Origin: Glandiceps talaboti
Taxonomy: Eukaryota; Hemichordata; Enteropneusta; Spengelidae
Length of the DNA: 64,000 bases
NCBI RefSeq assembly: GCF_964340395.1
Contig: NC_135556.1
Location: forward strand, 23,432,723-23,496,722
Reading direction: 5' to 3'
Every line of letters starts with the position of its first letter. Within the stretch, counting starts at the first letter, position 1. This document shows, piece after piece, positions 38,791 to 49,932 of the stretch. The notes below the pieces were generated by a model. It did not search any database. It saw only the letters and a list, made by a program, of their open reading frames with translations, and was not told the DNA's origin. The translations under genes were made by a program, and so were the position numbers.

Positions 38791-39116
38791 CACATAGTGT
38801 ACATTCAGATATAACAGTATAAATACAACTCAACAGGTTTGGTATTTACAAAAGTAAATGGGAAGCGGAAGTATACTGATGAAATGTTTATTATATATAT
38901 AATATTACAATTGAATAATTTCATTTCACTGGAATTCCCCTCCCCCTCCCCTAAATCCAGTCAGATTTATTTCTGCCTTTAGTGTAAATGTATTGATTAC
39001 TGATATAACGTTACATATGATTTGGGAGATAAAATAGCTGCTCGATAACTCAGTGAACTTTGAAATTTTGTAAAGAAACCCAACTGCATTTGACATGTTC
39101 AGCCATATTGAGAATT

Positions 39117-39200
39117 TCCTGCAAGGGTTTATGGGAAAACCTCTAGTGATGACATCATTCCTGCAAGGGTTTATGGGAAAAACCTCGAGTGATGACATCA
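39117..39200. repeat. 41 bp tandem duplication
   Basis: TTCCTGCAAGGGTTTATGGG through GTGATGACATCA is present twice, side by side, with three differences. Confidence 0.85.
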
Positions 39201-39499
39201 TATTTACCATAATCTGTTTGTCTTGACAAAAGCAAACCAAGATGTGATTGACTTTGTCACTGATGACTTGCACAATAAGTTAAAAGATTTCAAAAATGCT
39301 TGAATGAAAAATGTCTCTTATTTCATCATTTATCCAACACAGATAAAAGAACACCAGGTGATCCATTAACAGATACCAGGTGTGGCAAACCAATACACAA
39401 ATCCGGTCTTACAATAGAAACCAACAAATACTAGTACCAGGTGATATAAAGTACAAATTTGCATATACCAATAATAAACAAATACCAAGCTTTATAATG

Positions 39500-40125
39500 C
39501 AAAATCACTAAATACCAGGTGTAACAGAAGTTTTGACTAAATACCAGGTGTAACAGAAGAATTCACTACATACCAGGTGTAACAGAAGAATTCACTACAT
39601 ACCAGGTGTAACAGAAGAATTCACTAAATACCAGGTGCAACAGAAGAATTCACTACATACCAGGTGTAACAGAAGAATTCACTACATACCAGGTGTAACA
39701 GAAGAATTCACTACATACCAGGTGTAACAGAAGAATTCACTACGTACCAGGTGTAACAGAAGAATTCACTAAATACCAGGTGTAACAGAAAAATTCACTA
39801 AATACCAGGTCTAACAGAAGAATTCACTAAATACCAGGTGTAACAGAAGAATTTACTACATACCAGGTGTAACAGAAAAATTTACTAAATACCAGGTGCA
39901 ACAGAAGAATTCACTAAATACCAGGTGCAACAGAAGAATTCACTACATACCAGGTGTAACAGAAGAATTCACTACATACCAGGCATAACAGAGAGAATTC
40001 ACTAAATACCAGGTGTAACAGAAAAATTTACTAAATACCAGGTGTAACAGAAGAATTCACTAAATACCAGGTGTAACAGAAGAATTCACTAAATACCAGG
40101 TGTAACAGAGAGAATTTACTAAATA
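39500..40125. repeat. 29 bp minisatellite, about 21 units
   Basis: Unit TTCACTACATACCAGGTG then TAACAGAAGAA, most copies carrying an EcoRI-type GAATTC. Degenerate ACCAGGTG copies extend back to about 39350. Uninterrupted tandem, so not a CRISPR array. Confidence 0.95.
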
Positions 40126-40129
40126 CCAA

Positions 40130-41700
40130 GTATAGAACCAGGTTTAACAATAACAGGCCGAGGTGCAAACAAAAAATTTACAACTTAGTCTATCTGCCCA
40201 AATACATTTCCATACGTAAACTATATCAAGTGAAACTACTTTGTTTTGTTTCTACTATATCCAAATTTTGCTTTGATAGCTTGAAGTTTTTGCCTGTTAT
40301 ATTGAAGCCGTATACAAATCAATGGTCCTGTGATGTACAATTTGTACCAATAGTCCATACACTTTAAGTAAACCAACAATATTCAGACACACTTTATGTG
40401 TATAACCCATTGAATTCAGTTGAAACTCACCAAGCAGCTGTTGTCTGTATTTGTTTTACACACTCCACTATACATCCCCAAGTCACGATCCAAAAACACA
40501 CAAAAAATGATCCTTTTTTTCCCTTTATCAATCCCCTGCTAATGGTGTCTTAACTGTCAATACTTCTTTGCTTACACACAGGAAAATTGGCCCTAGGATA
40601 TGTGTCTCGCTATTACTATTAGCATTTTTATAACGATTTCATGATATGTCATTTGCATAAGCCGTATCTAGACATACTGTCTTACATGTCTTACAGACTT
40701 CAGACCCAAAGTCCCCACCATTCATTCCACAACCTGTTTTAGATTTCAAAGTGACAGGTGCCACACAATACAAGTCAATACAAATAAACCAACTCAAGCA
40801 TGTCAGTTTTCTTCTTTTTTTCATTCCATGAGAATTTATATTCAAGTAGTGAATACAGTTTCCAGCTAATCCATCCAAGTTATTGATGTACTGACTTTTA
40901 TTACTAAATTAATGTCGGTATGATTTCTTACGCTCTATTTTCACTTACATTTCTAGATGAGCAATGCACTCATAAACACATTTCAGTAAATTTCATTTTT
41001 GACCATGTTTTTGGATGAACCGGTACACATGCAAGTTGATTTTAAATCGATCAAAATCTACTGGCATTATCTTTGTATTAGTAAAATTTTAAGAAACTGA
41101 ATATTACTCATAACTGTGCACATTTGTATTAATGCTAAATATTTTATTAAATGATGATTTGGTACAGATTGTGACCACACATAAATTTTCACTGTTTATT
41201 TTTACGGCAACAAAACTTGGCGCACATTCATAATACAATGTTGTTATTCCTTATCTCTGTAACTATGTCTGGATATAGGAAGGGAAACGCTACATCACGT
41301 GTTGATAACATTTTCTGTTATAAAGCCTGTACATTATTAAATCTCCATCATACGCATACAGTATTTCAGTTGTCAAAGTTGTCATAAGCCGCAATCTTCA
41401 ACTCAAGTCAGATTACAATGTCTGCTAGGGTTATCAGCAGAGCTATGGTTACCTACTCTTCAAATATTCATCTTTATCACAGTACTACTATTGCATATTT
41501 AATGATAACAGCTCATATGGCATTATCTGTTTTGTATTTTCCATTCAATTCTCATGCGTGTGTATTACTTCTAACTTTGTTGGTCATTCTACGTGACCTC
41601 TGGACTAGAAATCTATAGTATGTCAGTAAATGCAGAAAATACAAGGCAACATTTATAACATAGAGGTGATTTACTTATATGTCTGTGCAATCTTGCCATT
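40130..41700. other. Non-coding stretch between the 29 bp array and the GACA repeat
   Basis: AT-rich unique sequence with no ORF or structure that I can support. Confidence 0.5.
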
Positions 41701-41711
41701 AATCAAAGGGA

Positions 41712-41831
41712 TGGGAGGATGGAGAAAGAGAGAGAGAGAGTGGAGAGAGAGGGGAAAGAAGGGGAGGGAGAAAGAGTAATAGGAAAGCAAGCAGTCAGAT
41801 GGATGAACAGACAGACAGACAGACAGACAGC

Positions 41832-41881
<50 letters not shown>

Positions 41882-42045
41882 GACGGAGAGACAGTCCATC
41901 TCTTTGTCTGTCTAGACAGACAAACAAACAAACAAACTGAGGGAAAAATATACAAAAAACAAGAAAAGACTGAGGGGGTGAGAGTGAAAGGGAAGCAAGC
42001 GGACAGACACTGAGAGAAACAGACAGACAGACAGACAGACAGACA
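41712..42045. repeat. Purine-rich tract and (GACA)n microsatellite
   Basis: GA/GGA-rich sequence at 41712-41775 is followed by (GACA)n at 41806-41880, and a second short GACA block lies at 42019-42045. The purine strand is a mirror-repeat, triplex-prone type. Confidence 0.9.
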
Positions 42046-42634
42046 TGAAAAAACACACAAAACACAAAAGATAAATAGATAGCACAAAACAAAGAAATAT
42101 GCACATAAAAAATATGTATTCAAGCGGTCAATAAGTCAACAATTTGTGATCTATCTTAAGAAATCACTTTTTCACACATACACCTCTTTCACAAGGTTCA
42201 GAAACCTGGTAAGTATGCTAAGAGAATATGTCTTTCTGTTTTCTTGTACAACTATGAGCATAAAATATTTGGTGGAATTACAAGACTTATTTCATTGATT
42301 ATTTTTTTCTGTTTCCACAGACCATTAGTCAATTAGCTAAGTTCCCATTCATACATGATATGAATTGTTATTTCATACACGCTACCTGGTTCTTGCATAC
42401 ACAGACAATACCACACAGAAGGCTGAACACAAACATTCTTAATAACTCAAATTTATCAGAGTATAAATATTATGTTCATTCCTATTATCCTAATAAACAT
42501 ACCTTAATTTGAAAAGAGAAAAATTACTATTATTGTAGATTTTATTTATAATTGGCTGTGGCATTGATGGAATGTAATATGTTGTTTATATACAATAGTT
42601 GCATCAAAGTGTCTATGTTTACACATTTCATCAG

Positions 42635-42805
42635 CATTGGCCTTCACAAATTCACCGTTTTGGCAATGTGCCAGAATAAAGATCAGTCTACAGCTTCTGA
42701 AACACACTGGCCCACACTGAACAAGATGAGCAGCAATTTTCCAGAGGGAGGCTTAAATCTTATTCAGTCAAACAAACTCGGTTGCTCTGTAATTGAGGCT
42801 GCAAG
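42635..42805 (+). other. Weak candidate exon of an unidentified gene
   Basis: This 171 bp segment is open on plus between TTTCATCAG and a possible donor AAG|GTAAAA. It is less AT-rich than its surroundings and reads IGLHKFTVLAMCQNKDQS..., ending GCSVIEAAR. No family is recognised. Stop-free runs of about 56 codons are expected by chance in a window this large, so this is only a candidate. Confidence 0.15.
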
Positions 42806-43641
42806 GTAAAACTCTATCACCGTGGCTACTGCATCCAGGCGCTTTATCTATTTTGTTCCCTTGGAAACGCAGACAGTGATATGCCATATGGTGGATGATA
42901 TACTTGACACAAAGTGAACAGTCAGGCTACTGTTTTCTTTTTAAGTTCTCATTTGTGATAATAGTGAAAAATACTACACTACATGTATTCATTAATTGAT
43001 TCAAACATTGTTTGCTTTGATGGTATTTATGCCAAACAACATAAATTGTGCTGATAACAAATTATTTCAAAAAAGGTAGGTTCCGGCATGACATCTATAT
43101 TTTAGGGTTCTTTTTATCAAAACTTCTCATCTTCATGAGTTATTTTTCTTAAACTGTATAAAAAATTAAGGGTTAGCATGTAAAAAACCAAGTAGGGTAA
43201 AGTAATCAGAAATACACGATTTGTTCTGCCTGGTCTTATTTTCGATTTCATTTTGCTTAGAATGTATGTCTTTTTCTGTTTCTGTTTAAGATAAAGAGGT
43301 TTAAATAGCCTACAGTACAACATACTTTAGATTCATGGAAAACATTGCTCTACATCGACGCAAACCATGACCGTTTTACGGCACCGTTCTTAACGAATAT
43401 GTGAGATATGACTGCCGTAAGATGCCAGAGTTTTTCGAAGTGTAGCAGAAGAAATAATAACTCTGGTTTGCGAGAATGCTGCTCTAACACTGCTAATACT
43501 CATATACATGTATTACTCATAGTAGAACACAGTAACCAAGAGTTGATAATTGCTTCTGTGACTGGCTGTACTTCCCCTCTGCAATCTTTCTACGACCATA
43601 TCACATATATTAATTTATTATACATGCTCTACAACTTGTAG

Positions 43642-43727
43642 TCTAGAGACTAGTTGTTGGGTTTGAATCTGAAGAGCTACCTTTACACCGAGATGTTCAG
43701 CTTCAAACCTAACAGCAAGTCTCTAGA
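43642..43727 (+). ncRNA. Compact hairpin, 32 bp stem and 22-base loop (precursor-miRNA-like or tiny MITE)
   Basis: The arms 43642-43673 and 43696-43727 pair over 32 positions with two mismatches and two G-U pairs when read on the plus strand. The minus transcript would have A-C mismatches instead, so plus folds better. Arm length and loop size are in the range of animal miRNA precursors. No seed or family is recognised and expression is unknown, so a small foldback transposon remains as likely. Confidence 0.3.
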
Positions 43728-44039
43728 TTAGCAAATTTGTTATACATTCACCAATCATAAATACTTTCTGTTCAATCTACAATCATCACTATCTGTAAAA
43801 ACGAAACTAATGCCGACTGTTTATCCAAAATGATGACATTTATTTTAGCTAAGCTGTTCATCCCATTGATAACAGCCTCAAATCCAAATCTGACAGAAGA
43901 TTTAGGTTTTAGGTGAGTGTCAGGTTTCAGTCATAATCCTGTATGTACACGTCTTTAGATCCAATGATAATCTTATTGCATGGCTGTAGTCCAAATATTA
44001 TCCCTAGCTGTCAGTGTCCCTACCTGAATTGAAACGAAA

Positions 44040-44250
44040 CTGATTTAAACTAAATCAGTTCAGTTATTAAATCAGTTTGAAACTGGTTTCTGTCCCCCAC
44101 ATGAAAACTAAGCAACGGATTTGAATCAATTCAATTCACTTTTTGCTCCAAACTGATTTACTTTGAATCTGAGGTGGTTTTGATCCGATTCAAATCTGTT
44201 TTACAGCATGTGGGGGACAGGAGAGCTGATTTAGATTTGATTGCAAACCA
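44040..44250. mobile_element. Foldback element with a 14 bp perfect inverted core
   Basis: CTGTCCCCCACATG (44090-44103) and its exact complement CATGTGGGGGACAG (44207-44220) face each other across about 100 bp. A second pair, GGATTTGAATC (44117-44127) and GATTCAAATC (44187-44196), is nested inside. Outside the core, several AAATCAG/CTGATTT motifs continue the symmetry imperfectly. It is probably an old MITE; exact ends are uncertain. Confidence 0.5.
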
Positions 44251-44468
44251 ATCCAACATTCCACATTAGGACAGGACTAAAGTAGCACAAACCCTGATTT
44301 TAACACGATAACTGACTGTCATAGTCCTGTCATCTTCCAAGATCTTCACATTTCAAATTTTCATTTATGACACATAAGAATGCATATTCTTATCAGAGAG
44401 ATAGTTTGTTTAAAACAACAGAGACAGATACTTGAATATTACCTAGTATCTCCAGTGTTACAGAATAT

Positions 44469-44518
44469 CCCCCCTCCCCCACATTCCCCCCTCCCCCACA
44501 TTCCCCCCTCCCCCACAT
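44469..44518 (-). repeat. 17 bp C-rich repeat, three copies, with quadruplex potential
   Basis: CCCCCCTCCCCCACATT is repeated three times in tandem. The minus strand therefore has six G runs of five or six with one- or five-base loops, a strong quadruplex pattern. Confidence 0.8.
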
Positions 44519-44789
44519 TTTTGTTGTAAAATTGTATAAACTACACCTGAATTAAACTGTATACACCTTACCAAATTTCTATTGTTGAGCTTAAAAAACA
44601 CCGAATTTAGAGCACATGTCATCAAGTTTACCAGATTTCATCTTTAAAAAAAAAAGTCAGCAAAAACACTGAATGTAAAATACATAACATAAATTTCACT
44701 TTTTCACTCTCACTTTATATAATTTTACTTTTTTTCTGTTATTAAGGTTTATGTCCATAAAATACTGAATGTATAAATTTTACCAGATT

Positions 44790-44808
44790 CCAACCCTAAC
44801 CCTAACCT
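44790..44808. repeat. Short interstitial telomere-type repeat
   Basis: AACCCTAACCCTAACC: about two and a half units of the animal telomere hexamer. Short enough to be chance. Confidence 0.4.
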
Positions 44809-44809
44809 A

Positions 44810-46285
44810 TGTTATAGTCAAAGCATCGGTTTGAAACCTTCAGTAAACTATTGTACAAACATATATGTAATCAAAGTTACTATCATACTTAATACTGTGA
44901 CACAAAAATAGGTGAAAAGAGAACTTTGTAAATTGTAAGATCTAACATCATTATGACCTCAGACTGCTCATTTTTTAAGACTACGTTCAATATATCTCTG
45001 TGGCCCACCCGAGGTGCCAATCAACTCATCTACGTGACAATACAGTGCTGATAAACTTCTGGTTTCTACTGTTCCTCAGGTATTCATTTTGACATGCTGT
45101 ATAATAACTATAGCCTCCAGCAGGGTCACAAGCAGTCTTGTTCATTGCAGAGTGGTGGAGCCGTTTCAAAATGTACACGTAATTTGCGTCCATCACAAAT
45201 CATCCGTAATTTACAATTTGACAGATTTCAACAAATAAAGGTTCCCTAGGTAACCGTAGTACGACAATATTGGTCCTACTGGAATTTTCTTCTCATTTCA
45301 CTCAAGGGTATGAACTGCAGTAATTGCCATATTTTTTGTTGTTATTGTTGAATATATATTCTTTAGAAAACATCAAAGAATACTGTTAATATATCTACCC
45401 ACTGAATAGATCAGATCACAAATTAGCTTGATTGTTGCATGATAAAGGTCATTCTGTTGTATCCTCGTTATTTCTTTCTCTCTCCTTTTTAATGTCTAAT
45501 TACTAACAATTTAATCTCACAATAAATTAGACTGAAATTTTTTTCATATTCTACAAATTCATCGCCCATCAATATCGTTATATTACACTGCTGGACAGGT
45601 GTTTAACCAGGCTAATTAATTCCTGAATAAAATTAATTAGTCAACTGACAAAATCTAATGAAATGACAGATTTTCAAACCAGCATGTGATTTAGTAACAA
45701 GATGAAGACAGTGTTAATGGAATCGAAAGTTTACAGATATATCATCATGTATAGGGCTGTCACAATTTATAGGAATCTTTCATATCTATTGTCAGTGGTT
45801 GTTATATCTTTGAAATCATTTCTGAATAGTCACAATAATTTGTTTCTGAACTCATACACTTGTAAGAAAGTATACACATATACATGAAATCGCATACTTT
45901 TGCATGTGCTTGTATCATATTATTAGACAATGCATGCATGCATACATGCACATGCACACACACACACATACACACACACATGCATGCATGCATTCATATG
46001 CAAACACCCTATTTCATATGCATATGCATCCACAACCACCCCTCAAAAATTGATTGATTCCCAAACATCCTATCCCCCCACACACACACAACAAAACACA
46101 CAAAAACACACAAAAATTCATACATGCAAACCAAACAAATATGTATTTATACACATACACTCACACATGCATGTACATACATACATACCCATATACATAC
46201 AGATGCATGTAGGTATGGGGAATGTACATACACACCCACATACATACATATGCATGCACACAAATGTGCATGTGCATGCACATGT

Positions 46286-46352
<67 letters not shown>

Positions 46353-48072
46353 TGCACGCACACACACACATGCACACACATAAAGGGTAATCGATATATG
46401 CCCTATAAGATCATATAAATTCAGGTAAAATATTTTATATCTTTGATGTTTCTGATTTTTCTTTTCCTTGTTGGTACTTTATTGTTGCTTTACCAACCTC
46501 ACACATGTTATACAGTTATGTATTGCAGTGTGATGTATTATTCATAGCATAATGTCTAGACACATACATCATACATTGTAAGAGAATATAACATTCATGG
46601 ATAACATACATCCCTCTTTTACAGCTACACTGATTAATTTGATCAAAAAAATGCTTTCACTGCTGACTAATTTTACAGTGTGCCATGCATTCATGTACAA
46701 TTCATACCATCCCTCTTAGACAGATTTATGAAATGCAAAGTGACACATACTCACAGGATCTCTTGCCATTAAGAAATCTAAAAGAATTATGCACTTGAAA
46801 TGTACGCATACATGCTAATATCCTTCCGTGGGGTTAAAAGGTTTCTAGATCTGCATGTCGGATGTGTGGTTGGCTAACTTAAATGCAATTATTTGACAAT
46901 ACACTTTAGAGTCTCTTAACACTGGGTGTCCCATTCCAACCAATTACCTATACATTTCGGTGAACAATGCTGAAAATAATGCCCAATTTCATGACTGAAA
47001 TGCATACATATTCCATAATCCTAAGGCTCAAATAACTCTGGCATTAGGGTTTGCTAATGTGGTCTTAATGAATGCTGTTTCACACCTCCTAATTCAATTA
47101 CGTATATGAGCGTCATCTTACTCTACAAAGTATGATATTCAATGATAGCTATAGCAGCTGAATTCTCATAATGGAATATTCCATACAATTTCTTAACCAC
47201 ATGATAGCCTTGGTGTACCCTCTGGGAACATTTTCCATTCATATTCCAGCATGCCCAACACATCTACTAGGATCTATTAAATTCAAAATTCATGCACTTT
47301 TCAAGTATTTGGCTATTTCTACAGAAACCTCAATGTGTTTCTAAACATATTTGTCACTAAAAAAACTATTACTTATTTTGTGTGTGATATACTTTATTAT
47401 ATTTTATACACTTTATGAAATGTAAAGAATTGTACAATATTTCGAGACGGAATCTTGAAAACTCATTTCCAGAAATATGACAACATTTTACTCTGCCTGG
47501 GGTATAAAAAAGTGAAAGGTGTTTCATATATATCAACTTTTCACGTCAAGAGTATTTTGGCCATGGTTTCAGTAATGGACTGTTAAGTTTTTTTGTCTAA
47601 ATCAAATTTGTTTAAGGAAAGCTACAACAAGAAAAGGGCACATCCTATATATATGTACCAGGATGATACTTTGACATTTCAGAATACTTTTTGACTTCTT
47701 GAATTCTTTTAATTATGTCCAGCTGCAGAAGACAATGCCACTTTTAATATCTTGTTACATGTAGGCTTGTTTTGTCTTTTATCAAATTTGAAAATAATAT
47801 TTTCATCATTCAAGAATGGAAAGACATGTTAACCTCTTTAATTGTGAGTGATTTTATAGAACAAAGACTAAATGCCATCAATGGCAGAGAAGGATTTTAC
47901 TTGTAAGCCCATGGTATGGTTAGGTGACAACCCTCCCCCTGAGTAACATGTGCAAACCCCCTGTGAGTACACATTACATGGGGAGACATGTGATGCATCT
48001 TGGAACCAGAAAAAAATGTATGTTGTTTGGTTAAAAGCCCATTGATGATAACGCTATCATAACTGCTATGCC
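44810..48072. other. Non-coding stretch
   Basis: Apart from the CA/CATA repeats at 45.9-46.4 kb, no gene or structured element is seen. Confidence 0.5.
45936..46382. repeat. CA-rich and CATA-rich microsatellite region
   Basis: Mixed CATG/CATA/CA units from 45936, ending in a long (CA)n at 46284-46350. ORFs on both strands are translated repeat. Confidence 0.9.
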
Positions 48073-48430
48073 TTAAAGTGGCCATATGGATGAGGATTAG
48101 GTATTTATTTTGTATTTTTTAATTTATAAAACAATTTGATCGTGGCATTCTACTTGAAAAACCAATGTGAAACGACATAGATAAAGTCTGTGTTTGTAAC
48201 TCAATAAATTGCAGAAAGCTAAAAAGTGTGTAAAAAGGTTTGTTATTGTACGTGCAATAACAAATATTTTACACATTTATCAATCTTCTGCAATGGATTG
48301 AGTAACAAACAAGGATTTGGTCTGTGTTGTTTCGCATTGATTTTTCACGTAGGATACCATTATAAAATTGTTTTAAGTAAATTACAAATCCAAAATAAAT
48401 ACTAAATCCTCATCCATATGGCCACTTTAA
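48073..48430. mobile_element. Palindromic foldback MITE bounded by TTAA
   Basis: The element begins TTAA-AGTGGCCATATGGATGAGG and ends with the mirror complement ...CCATATGGCCACT-TTAA. The inverted repeat runs essentially to the centre at about 48251, where TTTGTTATTG and CAATAACAAA flank a 6 bp centre. The whole 358 bp could therefore fold into one long hairpin. TTAA at both edges fits piggyBac-type target duplication, or TA duplication by Tc1/mariner elements. No coding capacity. The arms have diverged modestly, so insertion was not very recent. Confidence 0.8.
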
Positions 48431-48823
48431 TAAACAAAGAAGTTGGAACTGTGTATACATGTAGTTGTTTGATTTCATGTGCTTTAAGTAGTTCCGAGTC
48501 TTTTCCATATCTTTACAATTTTTCTGGTTTGTTGGTTGATATTCTGTGATGCAAACATAGTTCTTTTTATAAGAGCAATAAATTTTAAGACTGATAACAA
48601 CAAATGACTTATATATCTCATACATTCTTATTCATTTGTGTAAATTTTCCAGAGTGCTTGATAAGTGTAAAATGCCAGAGTGACCACATCTTTTCAATAA
48701 AACCCACAGGCAAGAGTTATAGCTATGACGTAGATCTGAAGTTCTTTAATAATTAAGTATGCGTGGTAAACACCAGTGTGCAAAGCATATGTAAACCTGG
48801 GAGGCACTGAAAACAAGAAGACA

Positions 48824-48857
48824 ATGGCGACGGCGACGACGACAATGACGACTACAT
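48824..48857. repeat. CpG-rich imperfect (GAC)n trinucleotide repeat
   Basis: ATGGCGACGGCGACGACGAC and following ACGAC units make about ten imperfect triplets in otherwise AT-rich DNA. Confidence 0.6.
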
Positions 48858-49839
48858 GTATGGCACCTACAATATGTCACTTTTAAATATGACATGAAAC
48901 TGCATCAGTTATCAATGCAGAAAAGAGACAAGAATGTGACAAAGTGAGACTTGTGCTACAAGTTTAATGGCACCAATGAGGAAAAAGAGAAAAACTATAA
49001 TTTTTGAGACTGCAATAACAAGTCAAGAAGGGACATTGTTCCTATTATATCTATATATAAAGCATTCCATACCACAAAGTGTCTCAGCTACTAGGCTACT
49101 TGTCACAACTCAAATATTTTGAGAATATGAATTCCTACCAAATTTCTTTGTTCAGATTGTATGAATGTAACCCTGGACAAATAAATGATGCATACCTGTG
49201 TGTTTTCTTATCTTTGTGTTACTGCAATGTTTTCATGAAGGTTTTGGAGTCCTGCAACAAAAATAGGAAAAGAGGCATTGTAAAATCAATCACTATACAA
49301 AAAGTCATATTTGACCATGTCTTTCCACCAGTCTAAATCTTGAGCAAAGGTTGTGTAAAAGTGGTGAGTATGAGACAAAGTTCAACCTTTGACTTAATTT
49401 ATCCCCGGTGATCTCTCCCCTGGGAGCTATAGACAGTCAAAAGTGGTACTGCGTCTCATACTATCCTGGACAGAGATGGTGGTTAGGTGGGTAGGGTAAA
49501 GGTGGGTAAATTGGACTTTTGTGTAGTGAAACTATGGTGCAAATTTTCCTACACATTCAACAATAACAGTGAAGACTCCTGGGGCCCCATTACTCTCTCA
49601 TAATGATTCAACCATGTATGTCCAATCACTAACAAATTCTTCCATTTCATTTGATTTTATTTCATTATAAAACAAGAAACTATTTAATCACTGCATGTAT
49701 CTAGTACTTAATTGCAACGCTTCATACTTCAATAACATACTTAAACTTCTGTAATGACACTTAAAGAAAGTTCACTTAGTCTTTCATTCATTTATTTGTT
49801 CATTTGTTCAATTGTTTGTCTACACACATGCAATGATGC

Positions 49840-49932
49840 ATGCATGCATACATACATACATACATACATACATACATACATACATACATACATACATACA
49901 TACATACATACGTACACACACATACACACACA
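49840..49932. repeat. (CATA)n/(CA)n microsatellite
   Basis: CATA units from 49840 followed by a short CA stretch. Confidence 0.95.

Noticed and set aside
39500-40125. CRISPR-like array
   Set aside because: Same reason: 29 bp units abut without spacers.
45930-46418. 162-codon plus ORF
   Set aside because: Mostly His/Thr dipeptides from a CA/CATA repeat.
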